Source: Pezizomycotina sp. ARF18
Lineage: Eukaryota > Ascomycota
Direction of reading: 5' to 3'
NCBI GenBank assembly: GCA_002224055.1
Contig: AZLU01000008.1
Span: 124,001 to 188,000, forward strand
DNA length: 64,000 nucleotides
The notes below the pieces were generated by a model. That model was not told the origin of the DNA, did not search any database, and saw only the letters and a program-made list of their open reading frames with translations. Each line of letters begins with the position of its first letter. The stretch's first letter is position 1. This document shows, piece after piece, positions 12,601-27,600 of the stretch. Both the position numbers and the translations under genes were made by a program.

Positions 12601-15600
12601 ATACGAATTCAGCTGGTTAAATACAAGAGAAAAAATAAACTGACCTCCTATCTCTCCAATTCACCAACGCATGATTAAAATTCGAGCTGGACTCTGGTCT
12701 TACTTAAGTAATTCCCTCATAATTGAAGAGGTAATTATAAAATGGAATGTGCCTATATTATTTGCAGAGAACTTATCCCAGTCATCCAATAGCGTCGAGC
12801 CTTTGTTATCGGGTCGTTATCATGAATAGTTCGGAAAAAGCCCGTGAACATCCCAGCACCATCCCAGCAGAGGACAATTCTTCTAAACCTTTCAAGTAAT
12901 GTTATTTGTTCAATGCCAAGGATTTCAAAGTCTTTCTGCATATTTGATGCTTGATGAGGTCGTACAGTTAATAAATTGGGAAGTGGGGATATCGTTGTGT
13001 TCAATAGACCTTCAGGGAGTACACGCAACTAGGCTTAAGCGGACATAATACCGAACTCGACCCTATTGGACAGAAACAGTCGCCTTGCTTTCAGCAAACT
13101 CCAATTGGGTGGAGGAGATTCATCATTCATGTATCAGCGGCACTAGTGATATTAGATCTCTTCAGATTTGAGTGTTAAACTAAGTGCAAGCGACCTCAAC
13201 ATTTCTTACGAATACTCAATTTGGGACTGAGTAGCATTATCGAAAAGGCATAGTAACCGATGGTTAGTCGCTAGCTCCAAGTAATACTGGGAGGCAATGT
13301 CAATCGCAGCTGTCAAGGTTAACTTTGTGATATGCTCTCAGGATGTAATATATCATGATTGCATTATTGGCTCCGGCGGACACGGCTCTTCGAGCTAGAG
13401 CATTAGAGTGTTCCATTTGAACAAAGAGTACGCAAAGCGGGGGTAGATTTTCTGCCACGGTCTTCTTAGAGGGGACCTGAATCTACCTTGGATTAAGATT
13501 TCGAAATATACCCTGATTGTGACTGGAGTCTCTTAATTTAGTAGAGTTAACATAAGGCTCGAAGATAGGTATCGGGATATCTCGCCCCACATGTATCCAA
13601 CAGTCAAATTTTTACTTTACTTTAGACGAATACTTGCTAATATACACAATAACTCAGACCAAGAGAATACACCGAACAATTGCGCAAAAGGCCTTGCAAG
13701 GATAACTGCTATTATAGCCCAGATTCAACGCTGTCAAGCCTGCCCCAAGTCCCAATCGGATTTCCGGATCTCGGGAGGCGTTAATTGGTGGAAATACGCT
13801 ATATAGCCAGAGCGTGAGTACTCCAAGTAGGGATACCTGTGGAGCTAACAGAACCTATAGCGATCGATATCCTGATGCTAAAGTTCGGGAGATAGAGGGT
13901 CAGTGGTTGCTACAAGAGGTTGGTGGTTGTAATCGATACAATCCCGCGATGCACGCAAACCCACCAAGCTATCCCTAAAGAGGTAATATTTTTTGGACGA
14001 GAATGTTAGTCTCGCTGACCCTCTGAAAGAGGAGACTGGAGAATATTCAGCTCGCATCTCGGATTTCTGGGCGATTCGTTCTTCCAATTACTCACTACGC
14101 ATGTAGATTCGACTTGACAAGCCTTTTTGCTAATTAACAGTGGTTTTTGTGCATATTCAATCATTCTACTCTCTAATCATAATTTCCGGAATTCTTTTTC
14201 TGGTGATGGTTAAAGCATTTCATGGATTCAAGAATCAGGAGTATCCAGAGTAACGTCCCACGACAAATAAATTGGGAATTCGAGATAGTTTACAAGATTG
14301 TGAGCCTTTTATGGAAACAGATGAAGTTAAGATCTTTTATAGGGGAATGTAATATCGGTCTTCTGTCTATAGCGATTTTCTTAAGTGTTATATTTGATAC
14401 ACGCCCGCCATCATCTTGAACTCCAAGAAAGCTCATTTTATTGTCATCAAGGCATATAATATTTCTTGCTGCGTGGCCAAGGCGGCAACCGTGTTTCGAC
14501 TAATAACGGCGGTCTCGGCGACTAGATACTACATCGTTTTTTTGGGTCGGGTTCACGGTACCTACCAGCGACCGCGAGCGTATTTCGCAGCCCGCCGAAT
14601 AATAGCAATAAACTGAATACATCCTCCACCAGTCTAGTCCCGCTTAGAAGAGAGTATCCTATAATTGATATAAATGCGGTTTCGGCCCTCTGCGTGTGAT
14701 GCGGCACTGCCTTCCGCGAAGTCTCCTGTTGCTTCTCATGCATGGGTCGCATCCAATCGCGGCATAGTTGAGGCTGATTACAGGGACATTGCGCCCCCCC
14801 GCGCAAAGCCGTTTAGCACGAACCCACCCCATCAATACTTTTTTTATTATTCCGTAGAAGAACCTTAAAGGGAGCAAAACGACGCCCGTACAATGCTATA
14901 TACTATATTATCACAAAATCCGATCGGAATCCTGCTTGCCACGATTCTATCAACATCATAACACCTAGTTCCATCCAATATACTCCTTTGGCTTTCTATT
15001 CCAAATATTCTAACCCTAAGCACATAGAAAGCGGTAGACATGGACCCGAGGCTCCAAGCTGCTTCGAGAAAAAAATGGCAGTCATCGACATTATTTCCAG
15101 ATACTCTCTACACCTCAACCCGAATCTCTCATCTCCGAGTTTGAGAATATGGAGCTCAACGAACTTGTTCTGTTGGCACAGACTTTAGAGGAGGATAGGG
15201 ACCAGGACATCGAGCAGGCGAAATCTTTCGTCTACGCCCATTATTACATATTCTTGAAAACAGGATACATCGCGTACTTAATACGGCTATAGGCTCATTG
15301 AAAAGCATATCGACGACAATGAATACGAAAGATTCAAGCTACGATCCGCTCCTAAGGGATATCGTGGTTATGCGGTGTAGGAAGACCGGGACCACCCTCT
15401 TACACGAAGACCTTGAAGCCGCAATATTCAGTGCCCAGGAGCTTCTGGCAATTACGGATTATCTACACTTGGACAGGTTCAAAGCGTTGCAAAGCATTGA
15501 CTGACCTGCTGCAGATGTACGCTCAATCTACCGGAAATACCGGACCGCGTGACGAGATGTTGCAACGAGTTCAGCAGATATTGGACGACGCCATGCATAT

Positions 15601-18600
15601 CATTCGGAGTGGCACTTTTCTCGACAACCCTGTAGGAACACCATTACCATACATCATGTATATGCCTTATTGTACATAAATAGGGGAGCTTTCCTCCCAT
15701 CATGTCTATCAATCAACTAAAGGATCGATTCCTCTTCACTGTGTTCCAACAAACCCCAAGGATACGGTTCGGAAGTTTAAGGACGCTATTTCGTTCCTAC
15801 CGGAGGAGAACGAGGTCAGGGACGCTATGATGAAACTAATTGCCGTACTCAAGGAGGGGGACGGAATCCAAGCCAGGATCAAGGTGACCTAGATGAGGCT
15901 ATCGCAATTTATAAGAACCTAAGGTCTTCTGAAAGCGATGAGGAAGATACGACCGGCAGAGTCAGTGATACAGCCATAGCAAGGTTAGAGTCTATTAAAG
16001 GAGGAATGTTTGACTGGAGGTCTTTAAAAGCTGGTATCGAGCCAAACGAAGCCGTTCGGGTTGCTGAATCTGGTGTATTAATGGCTAGAGCCAATATAAC
16101 GCTACAGAGAAGCCTCCTCCTTGCACTCTCAGATGCACTGGCGAGGCGATCTTCGACCGAAAACGGATCAGGAGACCTTAGAAGGGCGATGCGGATTCTA
16201 GAACGCATGCTGACAAAATTGGATGTTACAGACGAACTACAGTCACGTCTACAATCACAGTTCGGTTCGGTAATAAGTACTGCACTAGGCGTACTCCCGA
16301 AGGAGAAGGCTGCGCACTTTAAGCTTCTCGACAGAGTTGTTGCGGTCGCCATGGATTCCTGGTCCTTTGCTTGCGGAAGATCTTCGGTTAGGTCAGATGT
16401 CGAGGTCATCACGCGCAGACTGACGTCAATCATGGAGCTTCTAAGCCTAAGGATTAAGTATCGTCCCAACATCCAGGACGTAGACCTGATTATCAAGCTC
16501 ACGGAGGAGGCGGCCGGGTTTCGCGATAAAGATTTTCTGGATAAGGTACGCTTCCAGGCCGTCTTTGTAAAGGCCAAACACACTGAAAGTTTAGAAGACC
16601 TCGACGACGTCATCCGAATGGGCGAGAAAACGCTCAAGGACCCCAATCTGGGAACCAACATTGACGAAGTATCGCAACACAGGCTCTTCGCGATGTTCGC
16701 GGCTTTTGCAGATCGGTTTCGCTTGACTGGAGACATCGAGGTCATCAACGAAGCGATCACCCGGGCGGAGCAAGCCGTGCGGGCCGTTCCTGTAGGCTCT
16801 GAGTCGAAAATCGTCCGACTTGTAGATCTCAGTAAACTGTACCGTTGCCGTTACGACGGTTTGAGAGACCCACAGGACATCGAAAAAGCTGTTGAAACTG
16901 GAAAACAGGCACTCGATTTAAATACACCCGACAACCGTCGTCGATGTGACGTCCTACTATGGGTAGCACAATGCTTCATAGATAGATTCCACGTCGATCC
17001 TGTCCGGTTTCTCGGCGATTTAGACACCGCAACCGCCTACACCGAAGAATCTAAGAACTTGCTGAGCAGTGTGCAAGAGAAACAAATATACTGTTACGAG
17101 AACCTAAAGCAGATTTACGAGGCGAAACACTACCTAACCAAGAACCAAGAAGACCTCAACAAAGCCATTTTTTACGTCAGGGAGGCCATGCAAGTAGACC
17201 AAGAGGGTTCAGCCATCATGTTGGAAGCCTCTAAGTTCCATCTCGCCTCACTCCTGTTCAAAAAAGACCCGCTCAGCGCTAAAGTCCTCGCAGAGGCGGT
17301 AAAGCACTCCCAGGACGTTCTAGCGATGGACAAAGCCTCGGCACTGTCGCGGATTCGTTGCGCAAAGTTCGCCGTAAGGGCTCTTGGCGCTCTTGGGAGG
17401 CTCGACGAGGCTGCAGACGCTGCTGAGCGAGCTATACTTCTGCTGCCTTTACCCGGTTCAAGGGCAGCCAAGCAGCAGGAGCAGCAATCAAAGCTCAAAG
17501 AATTCGGAAACGTGGCTACGCATTCGGTCGGGATGTGCTTTCACGGCGGAAGGGACGCAAGCCGCTGCTTGGAACTTCTGGAATATAGTCGCGGCATTAT
17601 TAACGGACTCAAATATGATTACAGGATGGATATTTCCCAATTGGAGCGTGAATGCCCTCAACTCGCAAGGCGGTTTGTCAATATCCGGGACAAGCTAGAT
17701 ATGCCCATGACATCAGCTTCGACCGCACTGGTGGACCGATCAGCACCATTTACAGGGCCGTCCCCAGACGGCAACTGGACACCACTGCAGCCGGAGTTCG
17801 GCCGCAAGCACAACCTTAGTAAAGAGTTCAATGACCTAATTAACGATATCCGGCGTCTGGATGGCTTCGCAAGTTTCATGCAGAGCTCTGAGGCCACAAA
17901 GCTCGCTCTGGCCTCGAGGTCTCCCAGCGAAGCGGTGGTAGTCATCAACACTTCGCCAAGCCGCTGCGACGCTATCGTAATACAGAAAGGCAAGAATATC
18001 GGTCACCTTCACCTTAAAGAGCTTCACCTTGAGGACATACGCCAAAGTGTGAGGGTGATGAGGCGAGTCAGGGCCAGCCTTGCATCAAGCCGCGGATCGC
18101 ACTGCCGCAAGATTGGCCTTGTGCTCGCTTGGCTTTGGAGGACTACTGTCGGGCCGATCCTCGACCTCCTCGGATATACGTCGGAACCGGCGAACTCGGG
18201 CGGGAAGTGGCCACGGGTGTGGTGGGTCCCGACTGGAGCACTAACTCAGCTACCCCTCCATGCCGCGGGCTATCACTCCCCCGACCATCCCGGCGAACCG
18301 GCCCTCGACCGCGTTGTATCTTCCTACAGTTCCTTGTGAAAGCACTGATTTATACCCGACAGAATATTGAACGCACGATATCCTCCATCCCGCAGTCTCC
18401 ATCAGCAGGCAAAACTATCCTAGTATCAATGAGTCAAACCCCCGATGCGTCATCCCTCCCTTTCGCAGACAGGGAAGTAAACGACCTCGACTGCCTCCTA
18501 TCGCAATCCAAAACGTGTCAAGGCTGCTAAAGCCCACGAAAGCGGAATTAACACCACTTCTAGCGTCTCAATGCGCAGTGTTCCACTTCGCAGGCCATGG

Positions 18601-21600
18601 GATGTCTAATCCAACCGATCCGTCGGAGAGCTGTCTGCTTCTCCGCGATTGGAAGACAACCCGCTCGCGGTGAAAGACCTTATAGGGTTAAAGCTATACG
18701 AAGACCCGCCTTGGCTAGCGTATTTATCTGCATGTTCGACGGGCGAAAGCCAAGACGAACGGCTATACGACGAGAGCATACACCTCATGGGCGCGTGTCA
18801 GGGCGCGGGTTTTCAGCACGTCATCGGATCGCTTTGGGAGGTTTCAGACATGCACTCGTCGGCGGTGGCGAAAGATGTTTACCAATATCTTTTGGATAAT
18901 AGCGGGTTCGGAAGCAGTGGTAACGTCGCGATGGCGTTGCACTTGGCGGTGAGACGGCTTAGAGATCGAACGGGTGCTTACCGAGGTAAGAGGAGTGGCG
19001 AGGAGGATGACTGGTCGGTGGAGGATGCGGAGCAGGTAAGGTTCTTGCTTAGAGATGTGGGCATACTCAGGAGGATCACGAGGACGCGGTAGTCAGGGCG
19101 GCGACGTCGGTTAAGGTGGTATCGGGTTCGACAACGCAGGGTGATCCTCTGATATGGGCTGCTTACATACACGTCGGCGTCTAAACTAGATGGAGTTTGC
19201 TTTATCATATTCTTTTGTAAACTATAAAAATAAATCAATACTATCAAACACCAAATTTTAAATCATTTGATGCATTTCTTCCAATCCTATAATTTCGCGA
19301 TTTTAGAATATCTACAGGATATTTTCTAGTTCCTTTTGCCACAAGGCTTGCGAGTGCAAACCCAAAGTTCGGTGATCTGGTCCCTGTAAATATAACTTTC
19401 TCTTCGTTCTATAACAAAATAGAAAAAGGAGGGAATCTTCCTTGCCCGGGGATATCTCAAATCGCGGTGAACTACGATAAATATGCAAGGTCAATACATT
19501 GATCCAAAAAAACATTGCCTGATGGGGATAGGTTAACGAGTTGCAAAATGTCAGCCCAATGTCTCGAACCACTTTTGCTGAAAGAATCTCGCGGCACTTC
19601 ATTCCGTGCCCATGCTTTTCTTACCCACATTGTCTTTCTAAATTTTGCGCTTTGTTTAATCATTGGTAGATATGTTATTAAAATTTTCTTTCGTTTCTTT
19701 TTGATCTAAAGGTAAGAGAGGGAGGATATTTGGATTAAAACATTGAGACTTTCTATGTTAGTATTATATGATTACGAAGCTATCATATTTTCCCTGATTC
19801 TGTAACCTGTCTGCTCTAGGACTCAGCAACTTGCTCCCTTCCTTGAAAGCGCCTTTCCGGATCTCTCAACAATTTGCGCTGAATTCCAGCTGCCATAGCT
19901 GAAATTTGAGACCAGTTCCCACCGCCTTTTCCGTTAGCGACCCCTTGTCAAGAGCCTCCCTGGATACTGTTAAGAAATAGCATCGGGTTTTGGCATGCCC
20001 CACAGAAAGCTTAAATTGCCTGATTTGCCTAACCTGTGCATTGCGATGCTATATCATCGACACTCGCCACGCGGGCAGGGTCGATTGTTCGTTTGTTAAT
20101 AAAGGATGAGTGCTCTGTGGCGCACCATTTCTAGGCTACTCTATATCCTTTTGTGGTGCGTTCATGATATCTTAGCCTTTTTGAATCATCGGGTTTCGGC
20201 CGGAAGGGCTACCACCATTTTTTGTTTGTGTCGGCGAGAAGACCCGCGCTGGCGCTAAGACGGCAAAGTACAGAACCTGTAAATCCAGGATTAAAGGCTG
20301 CAGTGTTTCTGAACTAAGGTATCTTCTATGTCGACTTATGTGTCCTGACCTTTTTTCCCTACCGCAGAACCAGCAGCCTTTAATAGGAATATTCGTACCA
20401 GTATGAGCAACTGAGCAGGCTAATAATGGTGAAATGTTGATTTCCTCTCGAGAAAATCTAACGACCACATTATGCGTTTGCGCGCTTGGATTACTGTACC
20501 ACCGCGTACATAATATTCCTTTATTATTAATATTATTATTGTTACTATTATGTTTGTTCGGTGCATTAAATAAGTTTACGTTTAACTGTATTGAAGTTAG
20601 TAAATCTCGCGATCCTGCATTTCAAGGACAGAAATCCTTCACAAATACAATACTGCCGGAAGAAATCAAAAAGACAAAGAGAAACTTTAAACACGATATT
20701 TTTTTGTTGCCTTTTTCAATAACGCTAAAAGGAAAGATAGTGAAGAGTAAAGTCACACAGAGGTAATGTCCTTTGACCCTTTGTTGCTGCTTGCGGCTTT
20801 TCGAAAACACATGTTCTCATCGTGGATATTATGTAAATTCACCCCGACAAGTAATATTGATACAGCCGCGAAAGCCTTCAGGTCCATGGCATGTCCGGTT
20901 ATTCCCACTTATATCCTAGGAAAGTGTCGGCTGTATCGACGGCTACCGACGTGTCGCGTATTTCAATTCGCAGTGGATACTCTACAAGAAGGATTGGTGC
21001 TATCGCGATCTTTGGACTCGAAGGCGACATTAGGTCTCAATAGTATATACATCATCCTGCATGAAAGTACCAGACAACGATCGATCGACTCAATCGTACA
21101 GTGAGGCATGTATATTAGGAATGCTATCTACACTTCCTTATTCCAAATATCCTGTAGTCGCGCATATTATGTTATTTAAACCCGCGCCTTTTCCTCCATA
21201 ACCCTACAAAAATTTTTGAAATCCCTTAGAAGGACCGCCAACTTTACATCAGTTCTTACGCTCTCTAACTCCTCTTGATATTGTTCCATCCTTTTCATTT
21301 TTTTTTTCGGCGATTGCCCCGATCTCATTATTCATTTTTGTTCCTCCACGATTCTCCCTGATCTCACTATCAACCTTCGAGTAGTTCTGGTCGTTATACA
21401 ACGAAACTATCTAGACACATCTCAATACCAACATCCTTTAAGTACGATCCATCCATCAGAAGGAGAATTGCTTTGACTGACTTCGAATGGTATTTCAAAC
21501 TCACTTATTCCTGCCCAAAGCTTTTTACGCCCGATATATGCTGATATAAAGACGGAACGTTCAAATATGGAGCTATAGATCTGACTTCCACACTAAACTG

Positions 21601-24600
21601 CCTGAATTCGCCATTAATTTGTCACGAATTCCTTGCCGATACCTGACCCCACGTTCTTCACCAAGTGCTAGAAATATCGGCCTTTGAACGACGGTGGCGC
21701 CGCCCCCAAACAAGATAAGCCTGCATTGGATTCCGATGCAAGAGCTAGGTATTACAGAACCTCGTAAAGTTAGCTGCAGAGATGACTTCAAAAGTATTAC
21801 ATCCATTATCTATAATCCACTCCAATATACTCTTGCAATTAAGCTCTAGAAACTACCAGTTTATTAACACTAATACATTTTCTTCCTTTGATAGAATCGC
21901 TATGCTATGCTGATCCGATCGCCCTCAATACCCGGAACACAGCGCGTATAAAGAAGTTTCTCCGCGATCTTTCAGGTAAAGGACGGTATAAATTTGAACA
22001 TGCAGATCTGGCTCTCTCAATCCACCCTCGAAGACCATTGGTGTCATTTGTCTGCACTAACGCGCTAAATACCACTGTAATAAGACACGACAAAGCAAAC
22101 TTTAGCCCAGTAATGGCCTTATTCCTAAAGCAAATGGGGATCGTTGTGTGTTTTTGATGAAATTCTTTTTCTCCTTTTGTTCTTAAGCATGTAATATAAC
22201 TCCCCCACATGCAGTATGAGAAATCATTTGCCTTCAGATTCTATCCAGCAAGATCGTAACTAAATATGCGAAATTCAGTTAGACAGAAATAGCTCTTATT
22301 TTCTATAGAATCGAACCCAAACAAATAATTATATGAACGTGAGATTCGGCTCTTAGCTTTCAAGAATGAGTATGTCCTTTGAGCTGTCCACGCTTTAGTG
22401 TAACAACGTCGAATATAATTTTCGAAGGAGATGTTAAGCTCTGTTCTGTTACAAAATCCTTGTCGCGAGGCTCTACGCAGGAATTGGCACTGATTCGCGT
22501 GGGGGTCACCTCGAAACGATCGATAGACACAAATACCGCCTGAAGTTGATCAAATTGATCGATAAGCCCCACTACAAATAGTCAGCTGGGCTGCAGTACT
22601 TATTGTGATTCCTTTTTTTCGCAATACCTATAGACTGAATCCTTCAAGAACCCTACACATAACCAAAGGCTATAATTGAAAATCGTGGCGTGACAATTAA
22701 AAGTAGTATCCACGAGTATCCACGAGGACCCACGAGCTCCTGAGAGCTCCCTGGAACACTTTACAAAACAGGATCGTTTCTCGGCAGTGGATTCCGCGAG
22801 AGAGGGAAATTACGGGGTGGGCAAATTCGAATGAGCGCCCCCACGGACTTCAATGTTAAAAGTGTGGATCCCGATGCACGACAAAAGTGGGTCCCTGCTC
22901 CCTGAGATCACGGATCCCGAGAATAAGGATTGTGGAAGCGAATCGAAAGTCGCGAACCCCCGGAGTAACCTTATATAAGTCAATATATTAAAGACAGGAT
23001 ACTGTTCATTGTGCCCCCACACCTGGACTGACCAGGAACAACGGGCGGGTCCGCAAGTCGGCCACGTCCACAGCAACGTTACATGGGTTCGATCAATCCC
23101 TTATCCTCAAGCTGACGGAAAGATTAGCACAGTGATGAATTCTCGAAAGCGAAATCGCCTGGGGAAAAGTTCCACGTTTTTATAACCAATAAGATTTGGG
23201 GGTACACTCGCTATGAACAGGTAAAAATATTAACATGCGTAGACGGGGAGGTAAACGGAAATCTAGCCCCCTTCCCCATCTCGTCCTAACATGAGGATTT
23301 AACAGCCTACGTTTCTCCTCTGTTTGCCGTGATATACCACCCTTCACTCTTCTCCTGTTATTTATTTCCTGCATTATTAGTCCAGGACAGATCAGTCAAA
23401 TTTTCATTCATATTCAATTCAGTCTAAAATAAATATCAAAGTCATTTTTGATACACCATCGCGATCGCGATTCTTGTTTGATAGAAGTTATTCTTCGTTC
23501 CCGTACCGTTGCAGCAAAGGACACTGTTTTGATCACCTTACACCACTATCCAAAAGTTGTACCAAAAGCCATCCCTGTTCATTATCATTCGAGCTACAAC
23601 TTGACGCAAGGTTTTCGTTTCCCGGCTTATAACTTATAAGAGATTTTAAGTAAGTTTGTCTATCCGATAGCTATGAACAAACGACCGAGTTCAATAAATT
23701 CAAATACTAATTCTCCGTGTTATAAATTGAAACGAAATGTTTAGAAATTTTATTTTGTCTGCCACAAGGACTTTCTTCTAAGAACCGATCAACGAGGTAC
23801 TAGGTCTTCGACACATCTCAGAGGATGGGCACAAGCGAAAAGACGCCATCGATGTAAATGGCCTTCTACTCGCTCAATTTTATATAGGTATTCAAGCCTA
23901 ATCAGACTTGTAGCTAATTTCATATATTGTTCTTTTCCTTCTCGCTGTTTCTCTTTCGTTCGCGAAGATATCACCGCCTACGAGGAACGACCTTCATGTA
24001 CATTTATTCCGCCTATGGGCACGAGTAGGACTTCGATCAGCAAAGGTCACGCCTGTAACGATGCCCCAGCCGCAACGCCTAACTTAAACTCATGGTTATC
24101 TCAGTTACCGCAACAGGATCATTGGTGTCATCTCCTCGCTCCAACAAGAAAGGTTGGCGAGGTGGCTCCTCTTCAATCTAGAGATAACAAGCTATAATCT
24201 TCGTTCTAGGGGTATTATCTGCACCAAGCACGTGTATCTGTATCTGCAAACACAATTAACAGCTTTGTTGCTAATTTAATTATCTAAATCCAAAATTGAA
24301 ACCAACAAAAAGCCCTTAGAGTCTAGGTATCTTAAAACTTTCCTAATAATAATTGAAGTTTACTTGGGTCTTCTTGACGTAATAAAACTATGTATACTTA
24401 CAGTTTACCGAGATACAAATCAATGTCTTCTCCCATAATTAAATCGATAGAAAAGTTCTCTGTTAATTTGCGTCTGCGGATTCAAAAGTTTGGAGATAAC
24501 CATATACCAAGAAACCTTAATAAACAAGCATCGTTTGCTCCAATTTTCGATACTATATAAACCAAAAAATGGGCATTGAATTGAAGTTAGTGACATTGCA

Positions 24601-27600
24601 GCTTACGTTTTACCCAGGCGATTTCATCCATGGCGAATTGAATTGACTCCAGGAGTTTACTAGATTGTTGAAGATGCAAGCGAATATTTAATTGTGTATA
24701 ATCTCTAACCATTAACGGCATTGATCGTATCTATCTATACTTTTGCGACAACCCGCGGCATCAACTTCCCTGCGCAAGAACCTTTCCATACCTCCTGCGA
24801 AATTATTTCCACTCCTATCTTTCGAAGGTAGAACTATGACTTATCTAAGCCTACAGAATGTGGTGATCTCCCGAGCTATCCGGTTGTATTTATACGTATT
24901 TGCGTGCTTGGAGCACAGTGTACTGAGCACCATAGAACGATCCACGGAATTATATCCCCAAAACATTTTTTCAAAAAGTTATACTCTGATCGCCTTTTCT
25001 GTGGTCGCATCAAGTCGCCTAATTTTTACACTTATTTCACGGCACGGATTATCAGTCGGCACCTACGTAAAGGTGGCATAGTTATGAATCGTGCAGAATT
25101 CTCGGGGGTTTTCGGTAGCGTCGCCGAAAGTGCAAGTCGAACGATTCGACATTTCAAGAATGGAGATTGTTAGCTACTACTATCACCAGTACTCGGACTA
25201 AGCTAAAGAGATGGCTACCACTTTTCAATCATTCACAATTATTCCCCAAAGGCAGAAAATATCTCAGCAAGCGAAATTTCTAAGCAATTAAAATCCTCAA
25301 GCCATTAGATTGAAGCAAAAGAATACTGACCGAAACTATGTAACAAATCGTATGTGCTTCGAATACTCGGGAAAGTATGACGCCGACCTTGTCAAATTAT
25401 GGTATTGTTTTTTGGTTCAGCCTTGTTCTGTCGCAGTTAAGTGCGCGCGAGCTTAAAAGTTTCTCGCAGGCGCATTGCGCATGTGGAATAATGTCATACT
25501 CAAGCATATCATCAAGAAGCAGTCGACAATTCGGTTTACAACCCTACACGACATGCGTAGATTTCTAGCTCTTTTGACTAATGAGTTTTCTCAAAGCGGT
25601 TCCGTGAATACGCTTCCTGTTATCAGCCACGCCGTGGGCCACCTCGCGATAGCTTCTATCGCGACGGAATATAAGGTCACGTTAAGGGAACCTAACTGCC
25701 TTAAATGTTGATCAGGATTACACGTTCGCGACGATCATTCAAGAACTTATTGTGTGGCTTCATGGTCGGGGATGGCGGTGCGACGGGATTGATCCAGAAC
25801 TGCTTATCAAGGTGTGTTCTGCCATAATAATCCCTTATCTCACAGGCTGCCCATGGATGGAAGCTCCGCGGGGCTAGGTTTCATTAACGAGACCCTTCGA
25901 AGAAAAAGCGTTTGCGAACCCCTTTCGCGAGGCAGATGTGGGTCAATTGTTATTTCAAACGTACGGGTTGTCATTACCGATACTAAATTGGAAAGTTTTT
26001 TGTCCTCCACCTCCGCTGTTTGAGCCCCAATCCTCCAGGCCTTTAGGGCCCCAAAGCTTCTAAGCCCTCGCTTATGGCGCTAATCCCCAAATGACATTCG
26101 ACATTTGGTCTGGGGACATCTGAAGGATCGCAATGCTACTTCTAACAAAAACATTTCCTTTTTAGTACAATCTTTCATTTATTTGGATATTGTAAACCTG
26201 CATCGACGGGGAAAGCTGTATATATATAGACGCTATTTCGCTCAGGCCGTAGTGCGTTTTCTGACCCGCGATAGCTACCTTTGATCCATTAATCGTCTAC
26301 ATAAATCAATTCCTATACCTCTCGCATCTATATTTTACGACTATCTAAAGTCTTCAGCAGTCTTAATAGGAGAGACTTCGGTTCTAACGAATATTTCGAT
26401 CCTTGTTCCCCACATCATACATCCCACTTTCGATTCTCTGAGAACCCTATACTGAAGACTCTGCTTCAAGACCTTCAATATGCCTCAGTACTACCAATCT
26501 TCCACAAAGGTAAGGCCCAAAGATATCTCGAATTTCATACAATGAATTTCTGAGACTCTTTTCAAAGCTACCAGCTAACCCGATTATATTACAGGCTCTT
26601 TCGACTACAAGCTCCAGCGCCGATCAGAATATTCACGCGCAATTCCACAACGGTTCATCCGCGGTAAATCCTCACATGGCAAGATTTCTCGCACAATCTT
26701 CTCGCGAAGACTCTTGGCCCACGTCTCGCGCCGACACGCAAGCCATATCCGAGGAGCAGAAAAAAAGAGAAAGTCGATTATAGGCTAAATTCCTGCAGCC
26801 ATGATCTTCTACACTACAACGTTGATAAATAGAGTTCTCATTTATACAGTTTTCTGATTTTTGCGGCGTCGGCGTCCAATCTTACAATTTGTAAATAATC
26901 TAATTGTTGGTGAGGGATTAAGCGTTGATGTTTAATGGGACGATGGGATGGTATTGGTGCAATATTCTTCTTGTTTCTTACATGCATTTTTAGTTTACTA
27001 GGGTCATAGCGTTGGAACGGCCATTTTTCGATCTACTTTGTATCAATATTTATAACTTTTGGATTGAAAATTTCAAAGAAATGCTATGAGCAAGTTTATT
27101 ACCCAATCGACGAAAAAATAGTCATAAGGCTATTTTATAATTCCGTAGGAAGAATCTTTAAATTGTTCTATCATCAGCCATGTTTCGAGCCTTGCAGCAA
27201 TTCTAGTTGTGACATGAATGGATTCCTTTCCATCACTGGTCCGAAATCATACCCATCAACCCGCAAAACGGCTTTCCCATAATATTGGAATTGAGTTCCT
27301 AGTTGTGGATAGTTTATGTGGTGATGCACCTATTTTCTTTGTGCCTGTTTGCCGCTATCCTCGCATCCTCGGCCTTTATCAATGTGTTCCACGGGTCCTC
27401 TTTGGCACTCCGCGATAGCCATTTTCAAGATTCGCGCTTCGTTTTCTTGCCGGAGTAGACTGGCTATTACATTCCGAAGGGCTCTGTCTGCCCGAATTTG
27501 GAGAAGTGAAAGAGGTCTAGATTTCGAATCCCATAAGTTTAGGAAACGACCAAGGAGATGATAGACCGGCGAACGAACGGATATAACAACGAGGAAGAAG